A stretch of 64,000 nucleotides of DNA from an uncultured Bacilli bacterium. GTDB taxonomy: Bacteria; Bacillota_I; Bacilli_A; RF39; UBA660. Positions 59,468 to 64,000 of this stretch are shown piece by piece (the stretch's first letter is position 1; the number at the start of each line of letters is the position of its first letter). Under the pieces are notes generated by a model. That model searched no databases and was not told where the DNA came from. It was given only the letters and a program-made list of their open reading frames with translations. A program made the position numbers and the translations under genes. The stretch spans positions 1 to 64,000 of the forward strand of contig CAKOMW010000001.1 of the NCBI GenBank assembly GCA_934096805.1, written 5' to 3'.

Positions 59468-60626
59468 ACTTTTGCCTCCTTAACCCTTTTATAGAGATTA
59501 GAATCATTATGCATGAGAATATTAAAAGACTGAATATATCTTGATAGAATCTATCAAATGTACTGTAGTAATATAGTGAGTATAGGGCATCTGTTATCAT
59601 ATTAGCAGGGTTAATCATATTTAGTAGTGGTATGTTTTTATCTATTATGTATTTCATGGTTATTCCCATCATTCCTGATAGAAAGCAGAATAGCATAGTT
59701 ATGGCAATTATTATACCTGTTTTAGCATTTTCATTTGTTTTAAATAGGGTTGATGTTGCTACTCCGAAGGATAATCCTGAAAGTGCTCCACATAGGGATG
59801 TTATTATTACATATAGGAGATTTTTTCCATAGTCTACTTTTAGGATAAAAATGGTGAATAGAAATAAGAGTAATAGTCCAATTATTTGAACAATATATGT
59901 TGCTAAAAGACTACTTATAAGTTGTTTTGATTTGTTTATCGGTGATGCTGATATTCTTTTACCTGTACTATTCATATTGGGTAGTTGGTAGTTTATGATA
60001 AACATTGATAGCATTGCACCATATAAACAAGCCATTGCTATTAGAGTATAGTATTCTATCATAGTGTAGCTTAAGTTTTTATTTGATATGTTGTTTATTT
60101 TTATATTATTTTCATTTAATAGACTTATAGCATTTTGATATATTTGTTCATAGTTTATTTTTTTATTTGTTGCTACTTGTTCACTTATTTCTTTTTCAAT
60201 TGTTTTATTAACTATTTTTGAATTACTTTGTATTTGTTCTAGAACTTGTTTTAGAACAGTCTCCTCCACACCAGAGTTTTTTACTGTTATATTTACTTGG
60301 TCTTCTTTAAAGGTTAGGTATCCTGTTATTTTATTATTATTTAGTAGATCTTTTGATGTTTTTTCATTTGTTACTTTGATATTAAATAGTTTGTTTTTGC
60401 CTTTTGTTAGTTCATTTAGAGATTCTTTTACTATTTTATTATTGTTATAATCGTTTGAGTTTATTATGGCTATATCTATTACTTGTAGTTGTTCATTTTT
60501 TTCTATGTTTTGAAATGCTAGGTTAAAGAACAGTCCTAAAATTATTGGAAAGGCAAAGGTCCAGAATATTAAGGCTTTATTTCTTAGAAGTATTTTTAAT
60601 GAGTATTTAAGATTCTGATAGAACAT
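59454..60626 (-). CDS. ABC-2-type permease subunit
   Basis: The 390 residues share the layout of the neighbour: an N-terminal span (ALIFWTFAFPIILGLFFNLAF), an outer domain (about 45-185) and six C-terminal spans, with CFLSGMMGITMKYIIDKNIPLLNMINPANMITDALYSLYYY near the end. The ATG overlaps the ATPase stop (TAATG). The pair of permeases probably forms a heterodimer exporting a peptide, lipid or drug. Confidence 0.87.
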   Translation of the reverse strand: MFYQNLKYSLKILLRNKALIFWTFAFPIILGLFFNLAFQNIEKNEQLQVIDIAIINSNDYNNNKIVKESLNELTKGKNKLFNIKVTNEKTSKDLLNNNKITGYLTFKEDQVNITVKNSGVEETVLKQVLEQIQSNSKIVNKTIEKEISEQVATNKKINYEQIYQNAISLLNENNIKINNISNKNLSYTMIEYYTLIAMACLYGAMLSMFIINYQLPNMNSTGKRISASPINKSKQLISSLLATYIVQIIGLLLLFLFTIFILKVDYGKNLLYVIITSLCGALSGLSFGVATSTLFKTNENAKTGIIIAITMLFCFLSGMMGITMKYIIDKNIPLLNMINPANMITDALYSLYYYSTFDRFYQDIFSLLIFSCIMILISIKGLRRQKYDNI

Positions 60627-61561
60627 TAGTCTCTTAGATCCTTTCCTGTTAATTCTAAGAATACATCGTTTAGGGTTGGTCTTTCAGAGAAAATTTTATT
60701 ATATTTTATTTTATTGTTATTTAAATACTCAATTAAGTCTTTTAGATTGTTTTGTCCTTTTTTGTATGTAATTATTACTGTTGATTCTTCTTGTTTTATA
60801 TTTAGAACATTTTCGAATGATTCAATCTGTTTAATTTCTTCTTTTTTTAGTTTTGTTTCGATTGTTATTTTTTCTTCGATGTTTGTTTTCTTTTTTAGAG
60901 TGTTTTTAGTTCCCTCGGCAATTATTTTTCCTTTGTCTAGGATAATTATTCTATCGCATAGTATTTCTACTTCTTCCATGTAGTGAGTTGTATAGATTAT
61001 TGTTGCTCCTTGTTTATTTAGTTTTTTTATTCCTTCGAGGATGTTGTTTCTACTTTGGGGATCTACGGCTACGGTTGGTTCATCTAGGAAGATTATTTTA
61101 GGTTTATGAGCGATTCCACAGGCTATGTTTAGTCTTCTTAAAAGTCCTCCGGATAGTTGTTTGGGATAATATTTTTTATAGTCTTTTAGTCCCACTAAAT
61201 CAATTGCTTCTTCGATTGATTTTTTTCTTGTTTTTTTATCTTTTATATATAGGGAACAGAAATAATCAATGTTTTCATAGACTGTTAGTTCTTCGAAGAC
61301 GGCGATTTCTTGAAATATTACTCCGATTTGTTTTTTGATGTCATATGAGTCTGGTTTCATTTCTTGACCTAATATTTTGATACTTCCTTGTTGATAGTTT
61401 AATAGTGATAGAATGCAGTTTATGGTAGTGGTTTTTCCACTTCCGTTTGGTCCAAGTAGTCCTAGTATTTCTTTTTCGTGGACTTCTAAGGAAAGGTTGT
61501 CTACTGCTTTTTTATTTTTATATTTTTTAGTTAAATTTTTTATTTCAATTATATTTTCCAT
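60626..61561 (-). CDS. ABC transporter ATP-binding protein
   Basis: The 311 residues have LGPNGSGKTTTINCI (Walker A), LSGGLLRRLNIACG (signature), IIFLDEPTVAVDP (Walker B) and TTHYMEE (switch His). A C-terminal extension of about 90 residues is typical of ABC-2 drug/antibiotic exporters (DrrA-like). AAGGAGG precedes the ATG. It drives the two permeases downstream. Confidence 0.93.
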   Translation of the reverse strand: MENIIEIKNLTKKYKNKKAVDNLSLEVHEKEILGLLGPNGSGKTTTINCILSLLNYQQGSIKILGQEMKPDSYDIKKQIGVIFQEIAVFEELTVYENIDYFCSLYIKDKKTRKKSIEEAIDLVGLKDYKKYYPKQLSGGLLRRLNIACGIAHKPKIIFLDEPTVAVDPQSRNNILEGIKKLNKQGATIIYTTHYMEEVEILCDRIIILDKGKIIAEGTKNTLKKKTNIEEKITIETKLKKEEIKQIESFENVLNIKQEESTVIITYKKGQNNLKDLIEYLNNNKIKYNKIFSERPTLNDVFLELTGKDLRD

Positions 61562-61570
61562 GGTTCCTCC

Positions 61571-63166
61571 TTAAGTATTTAGTTTTTGATATTCTTTTGA
61601 TGTTTTATTCATAAGTATAATGTATAGAATTGTTGTTATTGTTATCATTATGATTAATGATATTAGCATTTGTCCTGAGATGGTTAGTATTTTATTTAAT
61701 TTAAGCATGATAAAGATTAGAATGATTGATATACCTAGTCCTGAAAATACTGATAGGGTTGCACTCATACTTTGTTTTACTACTTCAGTATCGCTTGAGG
61801 CATTTAATTTAGGATATTTTAGGTTTATAATTAGTCCTAGTACTGCTTGGAAGGCTATTGTTACTAATGATGTTAAAATTATTAGGATTGTCTCTGTTAT
61901 GATTGGATTAAATTTTATGAAGAAGATTATTTCACTTAATATAATGAACGGTAGTTCTATTATGAATGGAAATATTATTTTTGATTTCATTATTGTTGAT
62001 GTTTTTATAGGTAGACTTTTTGTTATATTGATTGTTTTTCCTTCGAGTGATATTGATGATGATGTGATTGATGTCATAGATATCATTATTAGTATCATAC
62101 AGAAATAGATAAAAGTTGTCGATATGTTTGTTGTTACTCCATATTGAGATAGTATTAATTTATTTATTATTTGTTCGTTTAAGCATAGTGCTACTGAAAG
62201 GACTAGGATTATGATGTATCCAAAGGCTGTATTCATCATATAGATTGGTGATGATAGGTATCTTTTTAGTTCTTTTATAACTAATGCTTTTAATTTAGTG
62301 TTTTTATTATATTTGATTTGTTTTGGTTGTTTACTTGTTTTTGCTTCTTTAGAGTTGAATACTATTTTAAAGTAATATTTTTGTCCAATGTAGATGAATA
62401 TTGCTAGTGGAATTATGTTTATTAGTAATATTTTTATTAAATAGGTTGTTTTATAGTTAGTTATTAAGTCTATATATAGTCCTGCTGGTAGATATGTTTT
62501 GGTTATTACTTCGTTAATACTTTTTGCGTGTGATGCAATGTTTTCTAGGTATGAGTTTATGTTATAACTAAGCATGAATATTGCCATAAATATTAGAAGT
62601 GTCACTATTGTTTGAACTAGTCTTTTTTTATCTGATTTTGATGATATCATTTTAGTGATGTATCCTAGAATGCTTGATGCAATTGTTGGAATGATTGGTA
62701 TTAGGAATGTCATTAATAATGATATTAGGTAGAAGTCTATACTAGGTTTTTCAAAGTAGATATATATTACAAAGGCAGGCAATAGAAACATTAAGTTATA
62801 TATGTATTGAAATATTAATAGTTTTAAGATTCTAATAAGTAGTATTTTTGACTTTTTTATTGGTAGTGAAAATAATAGGTCGTTGTCTTTGGTGTCGAAT
62901 AGTATTCCTTGGGATTTATATATTCCGGCGGTGAATGTAAGTATTGTTACAAATAGTATGAACATGGTTAGCATAACATATGTTAAGTTTACTTGGTGAA
63001 GGGCTTTTCCAATCATATAGGTATAGCTACCTATTGCTGTTGCTACGAGTAGGAAGAGGAATACTGGCATTAGTATTTTGTGTATTTTTTTCTTTGATGT
63101 TGTTTTGTATTTAAACATGTTCATGTCCTCTGTTAGGACTGCTTTTAAGAGTGATATTGTTTTCAT
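61571..63166 (-). CDS. Large ABC exporter permease
   Basis: The 531 residues have about 12-14 membrane spans and the start MKTISLLKAVLTEDMNMFKYKTTSKKK, with KDNDLLFSLPIKKSKILLIRIL, as in the large putative ABC-exporter permeases. Its ATG overlaps the stop of the ATPase upstream (ATGA), so ATPase and permease form a separate two-gene exporter. Substrate unknown. Confidence 0.85.
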   Translation of the reverse strand: MKTISLLKAVLTEDMNMFKYKTTSKKKIHKILMPVFLFLLVATAIGSYTYMIGKALHQVNLTYVMLTMFILFVTILTFTAGIYKSQGILFDTKDNDLLFSLPIKKSKILLIRILKLLIFQYIYNLMFLLPAFVIYIYFEKPSIDFYLISLLMTFLIPIIPTIASSILGYITKMISSKSDKKRLVQTIVTLLIFMAIFMLSYNINSYLENIASHAKSINEVITKTYLPAGLYIDLITNYKTTYLIKILLINIIPLAIFIYIGQKYYFKIVFNSKEAKTSKQPKQIKYNKNTKLKALVIKELKRYLSSPIYMMNTAFGYIIILVLSVALCLNEQIINKLILSQYGVTTNISTTFIYFCMILIMISMTSITSSSISLEGKTINITKSLPIKTSTIMKSKIIFPFIIELPFIILSEIIFFIKFNPIITETILIILTSLVTIAFQAVLGLIINLKYPKLNASSDTEVVKQSMSATLSVFSGLGISIILIFIMLKLNKILTISGQMLISLIIMITITTILYIILMNKTSKEYQKLNT

Positions 63167-63873
63167 TTTTGGTCTCCTGATTCTAGGAATACTTGTTCTA
63201 ATGACTCATCTTTTTTGATTTCTTTCATGTCTCCTGATTTTATTATTTCACCTTTTTTTATGATTGCTACTTTATCGCATAGTTTTTCTGCGACGTCTAG
63301 AATATGAGTTGAGAAAAAGATTGTTTTATTTTCTTTTTTCATTTGTTTCATTATTTCTTTCATATCGTATACTGCTTTAGGATCTAGTCCAACGAATGGT
63401 TCGTCCATTATTAAGACTTCTGGATCATGTGCTAGTGCTGATATTAGGGCTATTTTTTGTTTCATGCCATGAGAAAAGCTTGAAATGTCATCATTTAAGT
63501 TGTTTTCTATTTCAAACATTTTGGCATATTTTTCAATTTTTTCTTTTCTTTTTGTTTCTGGCACTTCGTACATATCACATATGAAGTTTATGAAGTCTAT
63601 TGCTTTCATGTTTTCGTATAAGTCTGGATTGTCTGGTACATAGGCCATTTGTTTTTTACATTTGATTGGATCTTTTTTGATTGAGGTGTTATTTATTAGA
63701 ATGTCTCCTTCATCAAAGTCTAGTATTCCTATGATTGATTTTATCATAGTGGTCTTTCCTGCTCCATTGTGTCCGATGAATGCAAATATTTCTCCGTTTT
63801 CAACATTAAAGCTCACATTATTTAGGGCTTTTTTGTCGCCATATTTTTTAGTTACATTTTTAATACTTATCAT
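63163..63873 (-). CDS. ABC transporter ATP-binding protein
   Basis: The 236 residues have IGHNGAGKTTMIKSI (Walker A), FSHGMKQKIALISAL (signature), VLIMDEPFVGLDP (Walker B) and STHILDVAEKL (switch His). AAAGGAG precedes the ATG. It is coupled to the large permease by overlapping codons, and follows the partial gene at the right edge by 12 nt, so the operon continues upstream. Confidence 0.94.
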   Translation of the reverse strand: MISIKNVTKKYGDKKALNNVSFNVENGEIFAFIGHNGAGKTTMIKSIIGILDFDEGDILINNTSIKKDPIKCKKQMAYVPDNPDLYENMKAIDFINFICDMYEVPETKRKEKIEKYAKMFEIENNLNDDISSFSHGMKQKIALISALAHDPEVLIMDEPFVGLDPKAVYDMKEIMKQMKKENKTIFFSTHILDVAEKLCDKVAIIKKGEIIKSGDMKEIKKDESLEQVFLESGDQK

Positions 63874-63885
63874 TTTATTTCTCCT

Positions 63886-64000
63886 TTATTTTAATACCCA
63901 CTTATTATTTGGATTTTCTTCGAGCAGCATTAATGCTTGGAACTCGTATGATAATAATTCTGTTATTTGGTTATCAGTTAGATTTATTGTATTGTTTGCT
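63886..64000 (-). CDS. C-terminal end of an unidentified gene (runs off the window)
   Basis: The last 37 or so codons read NNTINLTDNQITELLSYEF...NNKWVLK and then a TAA at 63886-63888. The following AAAGGAG serves the ATPase gene, so it is the preceding gene in the same operon. Too little is visible for a family call. Confidence 0.55.
   Translation of the reverse strand, partial: ANNTINLTDNQITELLSYEFQALMLLEENPNNKWVLK

Overview
This window is a very AT-rich chromosome segment from a low-GC, endospore-forming Bacillota, probably an uncultured gut-type lineage. The spore evidence is a sigF/spoVAC-AD-AE block, an alpha/beta SASP gene and two good sigma-G-type promoters. Other Firmicute marks are two T-box leaders, AGGAGG-type ribosome binding sites and spoIIAA-sigF-spoVA-scpA-scpB synteny as in Bacillus. 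Conserved genes read through cleanly with TGA as a stop and Trp as TGG, so the standard bacterial code applies. The lineage call is inference.

Core regions. From 0.6 to 7.7 kb lie rlmD, a rhomboid protease, rpsD, parE and an archaeal-type aspS with its T-box. From 10.3 to 35.5 kb lie tRNA-Leu, scpB/scpA, the spoVA operon, sigF with a SpoIIAA-like gene, pnp-rpsO, a secreted beta-helix protein, SASP, thiI, tig, asnS with its T-box, fhs, several membrane or regulatory genes, DUF1540, a cysteine desulfurase with a half-size paralogue, and tRNA-Gly. From 42.4 to 47.7 kb are a PAP2 phosphatase and a MarR-controlled heterodimeric ABC exporter. From 57.4 to 64 kb is an ABC-transporter operon cut by the window edge.

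Accessory regions. (1) 1-0.6 kb holds the start of a ParA ATPase and a small ORF that abut the 3' end of rlmD, a known integration hotspot. (2) 8.0-10.34 kb, next to the 3' end of tRNA-Leu, is a decaying cargo strip: a phosphatase lacking its N-terminus, an orphan gene, a nonsense-mutated ASCH gene and a frameshifted remnant. (3) 35.46-42.23 kb is a compact integrative mobilizable element next to tRNA-Gly, with a large serine recombinase, MobV relaxase, oriT-like palindromes, a lipoprotein, a tandem-HTH regulator and an ApeA-like HEPN defence protein. (4) 47.88-56.22 kb is a defence island: an orphan 568-aa protein, an HNH nuclease beside a fused m5C/m6A methyltransferase, a recombinase fragment, and a reverse transcriptase with a SLATT-like membrane protein.

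The best candidate for a little-described system is the RT + SLATT pair at 54.0-56.05 kb. Directly upstream of the RT ribosome binding site is a 115-nt segment closed by a perfect 13-bp inverted repeat, positioned like the non-coding RNAs of some defence-associated reverse transcriptases. No searches or folding could be run, so family names rest on visible motifs and context.
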